The notes: generated from the sequence alone by a model not told the origin. Counted from the stretch's first letter, positions 6,642-13,041 are shown. The stretch is 15,218 nt of DNA from Candidatus Bathyarchaeota archaeon (GCA_005888695.1 VBBH01000101.1:1-15218); one strand, 5' to 3'. Numbers and translations: made by a program.

Positions 6642-6903
6642 CCTGACACTGGAGGAGATCGACATTTTCCGGAGAGAGATCATGCTTGCAGAACACGGCA
6701 TCGGCGGCGACGCTCTCGACATTCCAATCCCAGAGATCGCTGAGGACGTGGTCGTCGAACTGCGTGCCAGAAGATCGCGGACTGACGGATTACAGGGGCA
6801 GTCTTCGATGAGGTTCGAAAACGAGATGACCGCCTGGGTACGGGCCTTGAAGGCGCAGGAGGAAGAGAAGCAGAAACAGGCGGCAAAGGTAGGAGCAGGA
6901 TAA
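6385..6903 (+). CDS. Hypothetical soluble charged protein
   Basis: 172 residues, with no signal peptide or membrane helix. An N-terminal low-complexity part (to about 25) leads to a folded-looking core (PRGKVEIELEGQEQTFYGVL; DPYQWLERTSLTLEEIDIFR) and a C-terminal coiled-coil-like tail (ALKAQEEEKQKQAAKV). The LTLEEIDIFRREIM segment looks like a short protein-binding helix. Position within the structural block suggests a tegument, scaffold or assembly role, but this is inference. ATG 6385 has a GAGGAT stretch just upstream. It overlaps the previous gene by 257 bases in another frame. Confidence 0.68.
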   Translation: MSTDGTSEERNGTPSPIDERKKSVPVPIDALRAKVPRGKVEIELEGQEQTFYGVLGAELGLNQKDAPASKAIQDKPDPYQWLERTSLTLEEIDIFRREIMLAEHGIGGDALDIPIPEIAEDVVVELRARRSRTDGLQGQSSMRFENEMTAWVRALKAQEEEKQKQAAKVGAG

Positions 6904-6904
6904 A

Positions 6905-7363
6905 ATGAAGAAAATCACGCTCGGAATATTGGCTCTGGCAACATTGACCATGGCTAACTTTGCATATGCTGTGATTCTCAGCCAGCAGACTCCCACGATC
7001 ACGCCGCCGGCCGTGCCGAGCCTGTCAAGCGCCTGTGGCCAACTATTCCAGGAGAATACTCTCACGCCTGTCACGGGCATCGCAATTCTCGACTGTGGAC
7101 CCGGATTTCCCGCGTTCACAGTCGTCAACCAGAACGGGGCCAGCTTCACACCTGTCTTCACCCTGCCAGTTCTCCCAGTCGGAACCGTCGATGGGCTCAT
7201 GGTAGGATTGACCTTTCAAAACTGCGCGGGGGTCCTCTTGGTTCTCACATCCGGCCAGCCGATCAGCATGATCTCAGGCGACTATCAATACTGTCTCAGC
7301 TATACGAACTTCCCAGCCACGGGAGGCCAGAGCATACCATCGTTCACGATCGCATGGAGCTAG
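6905..7363 (+). CDS. Secreted protein with signal peptide
   Basis: A 152-residue exported protein. The first 20 or so residues are a clear signal sequence (MKKITLGILALATLTMANFA, cleavage likely after AYA). The mature part is rich in Pro, Thr, Val and Gln with four spaced Cys, all compatible with a small extracellular beta-domain stabilised by disulfides. It starts one base after the previous stop (TAAAATG). Probably a virion surface or cell-envelope protein; no family recognised. Confidence 0.7.
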   Translation: MKKITLGILALATLTMANFAYAVILSQQTPTITPPAVPSLSSACGQLFQENTLTPVTGIAILDCGPGFPAFTVVNQNGASFTPVFTLPVLPVGTVDGLMVGLTFQNCAGVLLVLTSGQPISMISGDYQYCLSYTNFPATGGQSIPSFTIAWS

Positions 7364-7584
7364 ACCCCGCGCTTGACACTGCTGCTTCAACATTCGCCGG
7401 ATGCCCGCCCTGCGTGCACAGGTTACTCACGTCCGTTGATGGAGACGGTGGGCGAAAGGGGGCCGTGAGAGAATGGACACTGGTATTGATCATCGTGACG
7501 GTAGCGTTCTGGGTAATCATTCTCTACCTGCTCGTCAGATACGACAGTCTCAGCAACTGGGGGGACGATTATGAGTCATCTTAG
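7354..7584 (+). CDS. Single-pass small membrane protein
   Basis: 76 residues with one strong membrane helix near 41-63 (EWTLVLIIVTVAFWVIILYL) and a short polar C-terminal tail. The N-terminal half contains CPPC. ATG 7354 overlaps the upstream gene by 10 bases; an internal GTG at 7465, just before the helix, is an alternative start that would leave only the anchor. Function unknown; it closes the structural block. Confidence 0.55.
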   Translation: MELDPALDTAASTFAGCPPCVHRLLTSVDGDGGRKGAVREWTLVLIIVTVAFWVIILYLLVRYDSLSNWGDDYESS

Positions 7585-7744
7585 GCTCTACCAGGAGGGC
7601 AAGATAAGCCGGACAGAGTATGAGACTCTCTCCAATCTCAAACGGAGTGGCCAGCGGGGACTCTACAGGCTCTACGAGAAGAGCCTCAAAAAGAGTGCGA
7701 GGGAGAGAGAAGAGGGACGACGACGCTCGGAGAGGCGGCCATGA
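7571..7744 (+). CDS. Small basic protein, SHOCT-like helical pattern
   Basis: 57 residues, ATG 7571 inside the end of the previous gene and stop overlapping the next ATG (ATGA at 7741). The N-terminus (LYQEGKISRTEYETLSNL) resembles the short helical pattern 'L-x-x-G-x-I-(S/T)-x-x-E-(Y/F)' seen in SHOCT-type oligomerisation modules, and the rest is strongly Lys/Arg-rich. Likely a nucleic-acid-associated or assembly protein; only the pattern supports this. Confidence 0.5.
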   Translation: MSHLRLYQEGKISRTEYETLSNLKRSGQRGLYRLYEKSLKKSAREREEGRRRSERRP

Positions 7745-7878
7745 AAATCTACCAGCGTAGCCCGCTCAACGATATGGGCCTGACGATTTTCTGTAACCGT
7801 TGCGGGTTCCACCACTCGCCAGTGCGGCATTTGAAAGAACTGCTCGCAGAGTGGATGTACAAGTGGTTCGGGAGGTGA
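7741..7878 (+). CDS. Mini zinc-binding protein (C-x2-C-x2-HH)
   Basis: 45 residues: C18, C21, H24 and H25 (CNRCGFHH) form a compact candidate metal site, followed by an amphipathic helix with two Trp residues (LKELLAEWMYKWFGR). ATGA overlap with the upstream gene. The last codons (GGG AGG TGA) double as the ribosome site of the next gene. Function unknown. Confidence 0.55.
   Translation: MKIYQRSPLNDMGLTIFCNRCGFHHSPVRHLKELLAEWMYKWFGR
7871..7878 (+). promoter_or_regulatory. Perfect Shine-Dalgarno GGAGGTGA
   Basis: GGAGGTGA ends four bases before the ATG at 7883 and is a full match to the archaeal anti-SD. It is embedded in the stop region of the upstream microgene, and is the best ribosome site seen in the window. 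Confidence 0.75.
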
Positions 7879-7882
7879 GCGT

Positions 7883-8104
7883 ATGGCTAGATTCATCAAG
7901 GGAGCCATCCGTCATCCGGGAGAACTGACCAGATACGCCGAGCATGTAGGCTGTATCGACGACCGTGGCCATATCAGAGACGCGTGTGTCAAAGAGCATC
8001 TCGACCGTATGCCAGCATCGGAACGGCACACTCATCTTGTCAGAGCCTACAACCTGTACCATAACGTGCTCAGCCCATCGGCGCGGGCAGAGAGACGACC
8101 ATAA
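7883..8104 (+). CDS. Small conserved-type viral protein with HPG motif
   Basis: 73 residues. The start FIKGAIRHPGELTRYAEHVG matches a short pattern (K-x-A-x-x-HPG-x-L-T-x-x-A) that I know from small phage and viral proteins of unknown function. It is followed by a Cys/His-containing middle (CIDDRGHIRDAC) and a basic tail. It has the strongest ribosome site in the window, suggesting good expression. The biochemical role is unknown. Confidence 0.65.
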   Translation: MARFIKGAIRHPGELTRYAEHVGCIDDRGHIRDACVKEHLDRMPASERHTHLVRAYNLYHNVLSPSARAERRP

Positions 8105-8176
8105 ATGTGTAAAAACTGTGCTGATCTGGCGTCAGAGAATCCGAAACGGCAGAAACGTGGACTGAGAAGGCTTTAG
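8105..8176 (+). CDS. Possible 23-residue basic micropeptide with CxxC
   Basis: ATG follows the previous TAA directly and the TAG is followed directly by the next ATG, so this 24-codon frame fills the gap exactly. The peptide has CKNC near its N-terminus and a basic tail (KRQKRGLRRL). Its size makes it hard to separate from chance. Confidence 0.35.
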   Translation: MCKNCADLASENPKRQKRGLRRL

Positions 8177-8671
8177 ATGAGCGAGAAGCAGAGAGAAGAG
8201 GTCGAAAAAGCCCGTGAAGAAGCCCGGCTTGCGGCGGAAAAGTTCGAGGCGATACGGCAAGCCCAGCAGGCAGAACATGGCGAGCTGCCTGCGACTCCGA
8301 AGGGACGGCCGCCTGAGACTGTCCCACACCGTGCTTTAGCGCCTGAAACGCTTCAGCGTAGAGCCGAGCCGAAGGGACGCTACGACATAGGCGGATTCCT
8401 CAAGACCGGCAGACGCAGAGAACGGCGTGCGGGACCGAGAACAAGGCCAAACATACGCGAGAGCCGAGGCGCTCCACTCTACAACAAGCGTAACCCTCTC
8501 GAATCGAGCGGCCGCATCTCATCAGAATTGTCGCGTCAGAAGGCGGAGAGGCTTGCAACAGTCAGAGAATACATCCGGGCGTTCCAGAACCGGAAGGAGC
8601 TAGCCACATTGGAGAAGGTATGGAGGAGGACGAGGGCGAGATACTCGCATGATCCAGAGCTGAGACCATGA
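8177..8671 (+). CDS. Basic coiled-coil protein
   Basis: 164 residues, strongly charged. Residues 1-40 form a probable coiled coil (EEVEKAREEARLAAEKFEAI), the middle is Pro/Arg-rich and disordered-looking, and 115-150 is again helical (SELSRQKAERLATVREYI). Such a layout fits a nucleic-acid-binding or scaffold protein, but no family is recognised. The stop overlaps the next ATG (ATGA). Confidence 0.6.
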   Translation: MSEKQREEVEKAREEARLAAEKFEAIRQAQQAEHGELPATPKGRPPETVPHRALAPETLQRRAEPKGRYDIGGFLKTGRRRERRAGPRTRPNIRESRGAPLYNKRNPLESSGRISSELSRQKAERLATVREYIRAFQNRKELATLEKVWRRTRARYSHDPELRP

Positions 8672-8763
8672 AACAGAAAAAATGTGACCGGTGTAATCGA
8701 GACATCACAGGTGTGAGACTCCGCAGTCACAAACGGTCGCGCGTCTGTTGGGGCTGGAACTAA
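8668..8763 (+). CDS. C2HC mini zinc finger
   Basis: A 31-residue protein that is little more than one finger: C6, C9, H21 and C27 (C-x2-C-x11-H-x5-C), embedded in Lys/Arg. It is flanked by ATGA upstream and the TAAAATG junction with the membrane protein downstream. The spacing is the same as that of the finger at 428-664. Likely binds DNA or a host protein. Confidence 0.6.
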   Translation: MKQKKCDRCNRDITGVRLRSHKRSRVCWGWN

Positions 8764-8764
8764 A

Positions 8765-9424
8765 ATGGCGGACCCGATGAAGATACTGTTCATAATGACG
8801 GCTTTCGCCATCATCTACATGTTCCAAGGCAGCCAAGCAGGCTTTGGAGCCGCGATCGTCTTCTACTTCTTCGCTAACGGTATCTGGAACAGGCTGGGAG
8901 CATGGCCCGAAGCATGGTATCGGGTCAGAGGCATCACCTACCGCCAGTTCTACATCTTTCTGCCCAACCGGCGTATCGGCCGGTATCTCAAGACGGAATC
9001 ACAGTTGAAGATCGGCTCGGCAGCACGGGCCCAGATAGAGATTGCCAAGGACAAGACCGGCGAGTATTTCATACCTAGCCAGGGCGACGAGATGTTCGCA
9101 AACCCGCATGGAGCACCCGCGTCTCTCCACAACTGGGACGATTCGCGGGCAATACCAGTGTTCGGCAGGGAACCGGATGCTACAAAGGCTGATGGTACAC
9201 TGGTTCCGAAGGCGAAGGTGGACCCTTTCCTGGTCCATGCCGCGTTCAAGAACGATGTCCACGAACGAAGACATACGCTCAACGTGAAGCCTGGCAAGCT
9301 GAAATGGGGCATATTCGGCTTTCTCATCGCCCTCTCGGTCATGCTCTCGTTCGCGGCCGTCTACTACACAGTCCTCTACGGCATCAACATGAATTGTGCC
9401 CTGCATACGAAGGCGTGTCCCTGA
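8765..9424 (+). CDS. Membrane protein with large cytoplasmic-looking central domain
   Basis: 219 residues. Hydrophobic segments near 6-20 and 25-44 form an N-terminal membrane part, residues about 55-180 are polar, and a C-terminal helix near 185-207 (FLIALSVMLSFAAVYYTVLY) anchors the end. The central domain has a YFIPSQGDE stretch. Two genes before the packaging ATPase, it may be the membrane platform that the ATPase docks on; this is inference. No family recognised. Confidence 0.62.
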   Translation: MADPMKILFIMTAFAIIYMFQGSQAGFGAAIVFYFFANGIWNRLGAWPEAWYRVRGITYRQFYIFLPNRRIGRYLKTESQLKIGSAARAQIEIAKDKTGEYFIPSQGDEMFANPHGAPASLHNWDDSRAIPVFGREPDATKADGTLVPKAKVDPFLVHAAFKNDVHERRHTLNVKPGKLKWGIFGFLIALSVMLSFAAVYYTVLYGINMNCALHTKACP

Positions 9425-9532
9425 ATGGGTAAGACGAGAACGGCCAAGGGTCGGGCACGGGACCTGATGAAGAGGCTGAGAGAACGCCAGAAACATCCGG
9501 GCTACTGGAAGACACGGGAGACCTATAGTTGA
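9425..9532 (+). CDS. 35-residue basic peptide
   Basis: ATG follows the previous TGA directly; its own TGA overlaps the TTG of the next gene (TTGA). 14 of 35 residues are Lys, Arg or His, in one likely helix (KGRARDLMKRLRERQKHPGY). A small nucleic-acid-binding protein is plausible. Confidence 0.5.
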   Translation: MGKTRTAKGRARDLMKRLRERQKHPGYWKTRETYS

Positions 9533-9849
9533 AAATCACACTGTGCGGTTCAATCAGGTTCGAAGAATACTTCCGGCTTGTAAACGGAGAACTGACGATG
9601 CGTGGACACATCGTCTTAGCTCCCGGCTTCTTCAACCACTCGTTCCTACATCTCCCAGAATACAAGGCTGGGGAGAGGAAGAGCGCGGTCGATGAGCTGC
9701 ATCTGGCGAAGATCGACGAGTCCGACGCGATCTTCGTCCTCGATGCTTACGGCTATACTGGCAAGTCAACGCAGGCAGAAATCAGCCATGCGCAAAACAA
9801 GGGAAAGAAGGTATTCTATTGGTCGAAGGGCGATCTCTTCCAGCTATGA
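9529..9849 (+). CDS. Nucleoside 2-deoxyribosyltransferase-like protein
   Basis: 106 residues with the single-domain layout of this family: start MKITLCGSIRF, a helix, ESDAIFVLDAYGYTG near 66-80, and STQAEISHAQNKGKKVFYW, the A-x-x-x-G-K-K-V region. Related enzymes cut or exchange N-glycosidic bonds of deoxynucleosides, and short versions are frequent in phage genomes, where they may adjust nucleotide pools or act on nucleotide signals. The usual catalytic Glu may be E86 in QAEISHA. TTG start in a TTGA overlap; ATGA with the ATPase gene. Confidence 0.72.
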   Translation: MKITLCGSIRFEEYFRLVNGELTMRGHIVLAPGFFNHSFLHLPEYKAGERKSAVDELHLAKIDESDAIFVLDAYGYTGKSTQAEISHAQNKGKKVFYWSKGDLFQL

Positions 9850-10442
9850 AATGGTCATTGACGGACATGGGAATCTACGAGATCGCAGGCGGCGGCCGCT
9901 ACGGGAGGGGACCCCAGAACCGAGTCGGCAAAACCTTCCTCATGGCGCTGGGAGCCTGGGATGCCGAAGAGGCGGGCATGGACGTGTTCGCAAACTGTCC
10001 AACCAACCCGAAGACCGGAGAGCTCGACCATATTCTCAACATGCCCCACATCTGCTACGACCCCTACGACCTGATCCAGGAAGACCTCTACGACGTCTAT
10101 GTGATGACAGACCAGGCAGAACAGGTCATGGACGCACGGGCTTGCCAGAAGAAGGACATCCGGAACCTCGGATACTTCAACTACCAGGCGAAAAAGAGGG
10201 GCATCGCATGGCGTTATGACACGCCCCGCCACAAGAACATCGACCCACGCATACGGCTCAACCCTGACGCCTACATCTATCCCGAACGTATACCGCGCAA
10301 CTGGCGTGAGCCGTTGAAAGCGATAAGGCTCATCCTCGACATGAACGGCCGCTTCTACTTCCTCAAAATCCGGAACCCGCAGGACTATTTCCCGATCTAC
10401 AACGAGAAGGTCATGCTACGACCACAGGAGAGAAACACTTGA
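9846..10442 (+). CDS. Packaging-type P-loop ATPase (FtsK/HerA/A32-like), divergent
   Basis: 198 residues, the usual size for archaeal viral packaging ATPases, which drive genome entry into the virion. P-loop-like G22-PQNRV-G28-K29-T30 has five rather than four residues between the glycines. Walker-B-like VYVMTDQAEQVMDAR has D89 but Q90 where catalytic Glu is expected. QAKKRGIAWRYDTP followed by NIDPRIR (residues 114-137) matches the family pattern of a basic helix, a strand with a Q sensor, then D-x-R-x-R, but the expected Gln is Pro127. The ATPase identity rests on motif order. The start at 9846 (ATGA) was chosen over an upstream in-frame ATG at 9819. Followed directly by membrane and secreted protein genes. 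Confidence 0.72.
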   Translation: MKWSLTDMGIYEIAGGGRYGRGPQNRVGKTFLMALGAWDAEEAGMDVFANCPTNPKTGELDHILNMPHICYDPYDLIQEDLYDVYVMTDQAEQVMDARACQKKDIRNLGYFNYQAKKRGIAWRYDTPRHKNIDPRIRLNPDAYIYPERIPRNWREPLKAIRLILDMNGRFYFLKIRNPQDYFPIYNEKVMLRPQERNT

Positions 10443-10759
10443 CATTCTTCATCTACTTCTCCCTCATCGCCGAGATACTCCTACTGATCATGGGGCTCAC
10501 AATGTTCTTCCTGCCCGGGATAGTGGCCAAGTGGGCGGCGATCGTGATACTCATATTCGAGTTCCCAGTTGTCGCCTCGGCCCAGGTTGTCATAACCATA
10601 TCCGACACTGGAACAGTCGGCTATGCCAGATTCGGCATCCCCTTGATCTTTCTGACACCATTCCTCTACCTCTTCCTCATCCTCGTGTTCGTGGCGGTCG
10701 AGAACCTGTTCGATGTGACAGAACGCGACTTTTTCGGCAGAAAAAGGAGCAAGCCATGA
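10439..10759 (+). CDS. Three-helix small membrane protein
   Basis: 106 residues, mostly hydrophobic, with segments near 4-26 (FIYFSLIAEILLLIMGLTMF), 31-50 (WAAIVILIFEFPVVAS) and 65-88 (FGIPLIFLTPFLYLFLILVF) and a basic, charged tail. TTG start overlaps the ATPase stop (TTGA), which links it to packaging or assembly. No family recognised. Confidence 0.65.
   Translation: MTFFIYFSLIAEILLLIMGLTMFFLPGIVAKWAAIVILIFEFPVVASAQVVITISDTGTVGYARFGIPLIFLTPFLYLFLILVFVAVENLFDVTERDFFGRKRSKP
10745..10749 (+). promoter_or_regulatory. Shine-Dalgarno AGGAG for the gene at 10756
   Basis: AGGAG lies six bases before ATG 10756, inside the end of the upstream gene, and supports that start over the longer out-of-context frame from 10531. 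Confidence 0.55.
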
Positions 10760-11616
10760 GCCAACCGTCGCGGGGCGAAAACCGTAGGGCGAAGCTCTGG
10801 TCCACAGGACTCATCCTCAGCCTCTTCATACTGCTGATGCCTCTAGCGCTTGGCGGTGGTGGCGGACAGCCTCTGCCTACCTGCGTGCCATTAGACGGAG
10901 CGATTCCGCAACCTCCTAATCTGCCATTACTCAAACAATGCGGCTTCGATCAGATCGTGATTCCGATCGGTCAAACATCCGCGATAATCACCGAAAATTT
11001 CAACCCGCCGTTCCCATATGCGCCTGAGGTCAAAGCATGGGGCGCGGGCGGCATCAGCACAGTCGGGACTGAGGCCCAATATGATTTCGACAATAATGTC
11101 ACGATTACAACTGCACTCACAACCACGATGACAGTATTCAAAGTGAACAATGTCGCCATGAACGCATTCAACCCGCCCACAAATGTAGAATTCCAAGCGC
11201 AGATAACGAGCAACACAGGAACAGGCACACCAACAATCTGGGTCCAAGGATTAGACTGCAACGCAGACGGTCAAGGCATCGGCACGATGGCATGGGAAGA
11301 TTTGGGAGCAGTAACTAGGACGCCCGCAGTGACTACGACAGGCAAAATCTACGCGATCGGCAACATCGTAGCATTGAATGATACGCTCATCAACGATGTC
11401 CAAGGATGTTTAACCACACAATACATGACACTGAGAGTAGTGGGCGTCAACACATCTGGAACCCGGACTGTCACGGTGACCAAACTAACACTCTCGATCG
11501 TCTACACGCTTCCACCTGCCGTGTTAACAGTCGTCTCCGTCTATTTCGACCATTTCACAATGGGGGCAGTCGGAGCGCCTTCTACAGTCAGTTTTGAATG
11601 GGAAGCGACGGCATGA
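10756..11616 (+). CDS. Large secreted/virion protein with signal sequence
   Basis: 286 residues. A basic N-terminus is followed by a signal or anchor helix near 15-33 (STGLILSLFILLMPLALGGG). The remainder is beta-rich and Thr/Val/Asn-rich with no further membrane helix, like a viral surface or fibre protein. It resembles the 4277-5815 protein in composition, but I see no clear repeat between them. ATG start fixed by the ATGA overlap and AGGAG site. The likely role is virion surface; no family recognised. Confidence 0.68.
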   Translation: MSQPSRGENRRAKLWSTGLILSLFILLMPLALGGGGGQPLPTCVPLDGAIPQPPNLPLLKQCGFDQIVIPIGQTSAIITENFNPPFPYAPEVKAWGAGGISTVGTEAQYDFDNNVTITTALTTTMTVFKVNNVAMNAFNPPTNVEFQAQITSNTGTGTPTIWVQGLDCNADGQGIGTMAWEDLGAVTRTPAVTTTGKIYAIGNIVALNDTLINDVQGCLTTQYMTLRVVGVNTSGTRTVTVTKLTLSIVYTLPPAVLTVVSVYFDHFTMGAVGAPSTVSFEWEATA

Positions 11617-11632
11617 AAAAAGAGAATAGTGG

Positions 11633-11845
11633 ATGAGTCACATCCACATAGCCACAAATGCCATAATGCCGAACCACAATGGGCTTTCACCTCCCAGCAA
11701 TCACGAGCAGGATTCCCCAGAACAGGTAGGGGCCGAACACTGCCAGCCAGAGTCCGAGGCAGAACCTGAGATAGTAGCCGTAGGTGTCCCAGAATCTGAG
11801 GAACCGGCGCAAGCCAGTCAAATATTGCTACCATCATGCCTATAA
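11633..11845 (+). CDS. Possible small acidic protein
   Basis: 70 residues, Glu/Pro/Gln-rich (QPESEAEPEIVAVGVPESEE) with no predicted fold, starting at ATG 11633. A seven-codon mini-frame at 11613-11636 links it to the previous gene by ATGA at both ends, and its TAA lies in the TATA box of the next gene. A minus-strand frame at 11541-11867 covers the same DNA but has no coupled neighbour. The low-complexity acidic protein could be real or a by-product. Confidence 0.4.
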   Translation: MSHIHIATNAIMPNHNGLSPPSNHEQDSPEQVGAEHCQPESEAEPEIVAVGVPESEEPAQASQILLPSCL

Positions 11846-11859
11846 AGTGGATGGTAGCA
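11826..11859. promoter_or_regulatory. Perfect 10-bp inverted repeat around a TATA box (operator)
   Basis: TGCTACCATC at 11826-11835 and GATGGTAGCA at 11850-11859 are exact reverse complements with a 14-bp spacer that contains TATAAAG. A dimeric repressor bound here would block TBP directly. The RHH protein at 661-837 and the zinc fingers are in-genome candidates; no protein assignment is possible from sequence alone. Confidence 0.65.
11841..11847 (+). promoter_or_regulatory. TATA box of the microgene operon
   Basis: TATAAAG starts 32 nt before ATG 11873 and 20 nt before ATG 11861. The 32-nt distance matches the 31 nt seen at 3833, so leaderless initiation at 11873 is favoured and the upstream in-frame ATG is probably not used. 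Confidence 0.6.
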
Positions 11860-11872
11860 CATGACAACTGAC

Positions 11873-12211
11873 ATGTCCTCAGAACAGTATTTCAGATGTG
11901 CAGGCTGTGGCCGCTTCGTCGCCTACTCCTCAATGCAGAAACACTACGACACCAACCATCTTGAAGGAATAGCGACCGAAAGGCCACCTTCACCGGCGAC
12001 AGTGGCCAACCCGCCAGCCCCGCCGATCGTCTTGGGGACCGCGATACCGCCGCCCCTGCCGCCTATCAAAACCGAGTCCGTCGTGATTGACATTGTGCTC
12101 ATGTACCGATCGCACAAGAAGGCTTTCCGGGTCTGGACCTTGATAGTCGCCTTGATGAGCATGCTGTTCGCCTCAGGACTCTACAACTGGCTGGTCTTCC
12201 ATATCCCATGA
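11873..12211 (+). CDS. C2H2 zinc finger with C-terminal membrane anchor
   Basis: 112 residues from ATG 11873, chosen over ATG 11861 by TATA spacing. C9, C12, H24 and H29 form a finger (C-x2-C-x11-H-x4-H). A Pro/Ala-rich linker (about 40-70) leads to a basic SHKKAFR stretch and a membrane helix near 89-108 (WTLIVALMSMLFASGLYNWL). It would place a zinc finger at the inner face of the membrane, as with the proteins at 2496 and 3247. It is the first gene of the operon and is followed by an ATGA overlap. Confidence 0.68.
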   Translation: MSSEQYFRCAGCGRFVAYSSMQKHYDTNHLEGIATERPPSPATVANPPAPPIVLGTAIPPPLPPIKTESVVIDIVLMYRSHKKAFRVWTLIVALMSMLFASGLYNWLVFHIP

Positions 12212-12438
12212 CAGGCGAAGAATACGGAACCGTAATGCCGGAACTGCGAGCGTTACAGCAGAATCTTGTAGGCTACGAGTTGGCGGCGGCAGCAGAACGG
12301 CAGGCCCGCGACCTATTGGTGGCAACATGGCGCGACGTTCTACACTCAGGCATGAAGATGAGCACCAGCGACCTGATCCGGGTCGCCCACCAGGTGATGA
12401 ACAACATGGACGAGTTCCTCAAGAGGAGCAAGAAATGA
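12208..12438 (+). CDS. Hypothetical helical protein
   Basis: 76 residues, no Cys, predicted to be all helical: an Ala/Glu-rich helix (ELAAAAERQARDLLVATWRD) and a second amphipathic helix ending in EFLKRSKK. Not recognised. ATGA overlaps at both ends place it between the membrane zinc finger and the basic protein at 12435. Confidence 0.6.
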   Translation: MTGEEYGTVMPELRALQQNLVGYELAAAAERQARDLLVATWRDVLHSGMKMSTSDLIRVAHQVMNNMDEFLKRSKK

Positions 12439-12734
12439 GGACTGAACAGTACGTCTTCTACAGGCGGCGGAACCGGAAGTTCATGCAAATGTTGGAAGGC
12501 GACCAGATCAGACGGCTCACACGGCTGGCGCGTAGGCGTGGCATTGGCCTACAGGAGTATCTCCGGGCGGTAGTGATCCCGGAATGGCTCTGGAACCAAA
12601 AAGCTGATAAGAGACCAAAGCGGAAGAGGAGGCGAACAGTCCATGCTGACCGGCAGGGAGCACGCCTACCCTTTGATAGCCCACATGACAACGGGCTCGC
12701 ACAACAGTCTCCCAAAGAGGCGCAGAGCCGATGA
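12435..12734 (+). CDS. Basic DNA-binding-like protein
   Basis: 99 residues and very basic. The N-terminal part (LEGDQIRRLTRLARRRGIGL then QEYLRAVVIPEWL) resembles the helix-turn-helix half of ribbon-helix-helix or Arc-like proteins. A Lys/Arg block (KRPKRKRRR) follows, then a polar tail. ATG 12435 overlaps the upstream stop; a longer frame from 12327 was rejected because it would lie over that gene. A chromatin-like or regulatory DNA-binding role is plausible. Confidence 0.6.
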   Translation: MRTEQYVFYRRRNRKFMQMLEGDQIRRLTRLARRRGIGLQEYLRAVVIPEWLWNQKADKRPKRKRRRTVHADRQGARLPFDSPHDNGLAQQSPKEAQSR

Positions 12735-12853
12735 CCGGCAATTTTTCGAACTGGGAACAGCTCCCCATAGGCTTTCTAAACAGGAGCATGGAGGGGAGCA
12801 GACGACTTTTATGCCGTCTGTGTTCCTGGATAACAGAGGCATCTAGCCGATGA
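12731..12853 (+). CDS. Microprotein with CxxC
   Basis: 40 residues, with ATGA at both ends. It has an N-terminal NWEQLPIGFLNRS, then basic RRLLCRLCSW with one Cys pair; one pair alone would need a partner to bind metal. The chained junctions on both sides are the main evidence that it is coding. Function unknown. Confidence 0.45.
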   Translation: MTGNFSNWEQLPIGFLNRSMEGSRRLLCRLCSWITEASSR

Positions 12854-13041
12854 CCACAATCTACTGCTGGCAGTGCGAGAAGCCCTTGGGAGAAGTACCA
12901 ACAGGCAGAGAACACGAGCATGCGCCCAAACTGCGAGAAGAGCTAGGCGGCAAATGTCCACGCTGTGGCAAGACCCTCTGGCCCAACACGGAAAAACGGG
13001 CCAAGCCCACAAACGCGATCCCGCTGAAGATGTTCGTTTGA
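12850..13041 (+). CDS. Zinc ribbon microprotein
   Basis: 63 residues with four Cys, C6, C9, C36 and C39 (CWQC and CPRC), the standard zinc-ribbon set, and His residues between them (EHEHA). A basic tail follows. A 97-residue frame in another phase at 12873-13166 overlaps most of it; only the end of that frame (from TTG 13038) is accepted as a gene. ATGA upstream, TTGA downstream. Confidence 0.62.
   Translation: MTTIYCWQCEKPLGEVPTGREHEHAPKLREELGGKCPRCGKTLWPNTEKRAKPTNAIPLKMFV

Noticed and set aside
10531..10755. Upstream extension of the 10756 secreted protein
   Set aside because: Would hide the signal sequence behind 75 residues; ATG 10756 has an AGGAG site and an ATGA overlap.
11541..11867. 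108-codon minus-strand frame
   Set aside because: Antisense to a secreted protein end, to the 11633 frame and to the operator region; no ribosome site or coupled gene was seen.
12643..12846. 67-codon plus-strand frame
   Set aside because: Crosses two chained genes in another frame and has no coupled junctions.
12873..13037. Upstream part of a frame ending at 13166
   Set aside because: Lies over the zinc ribbon gene at 12850-13041; only the section from TTG 13038 is kept.
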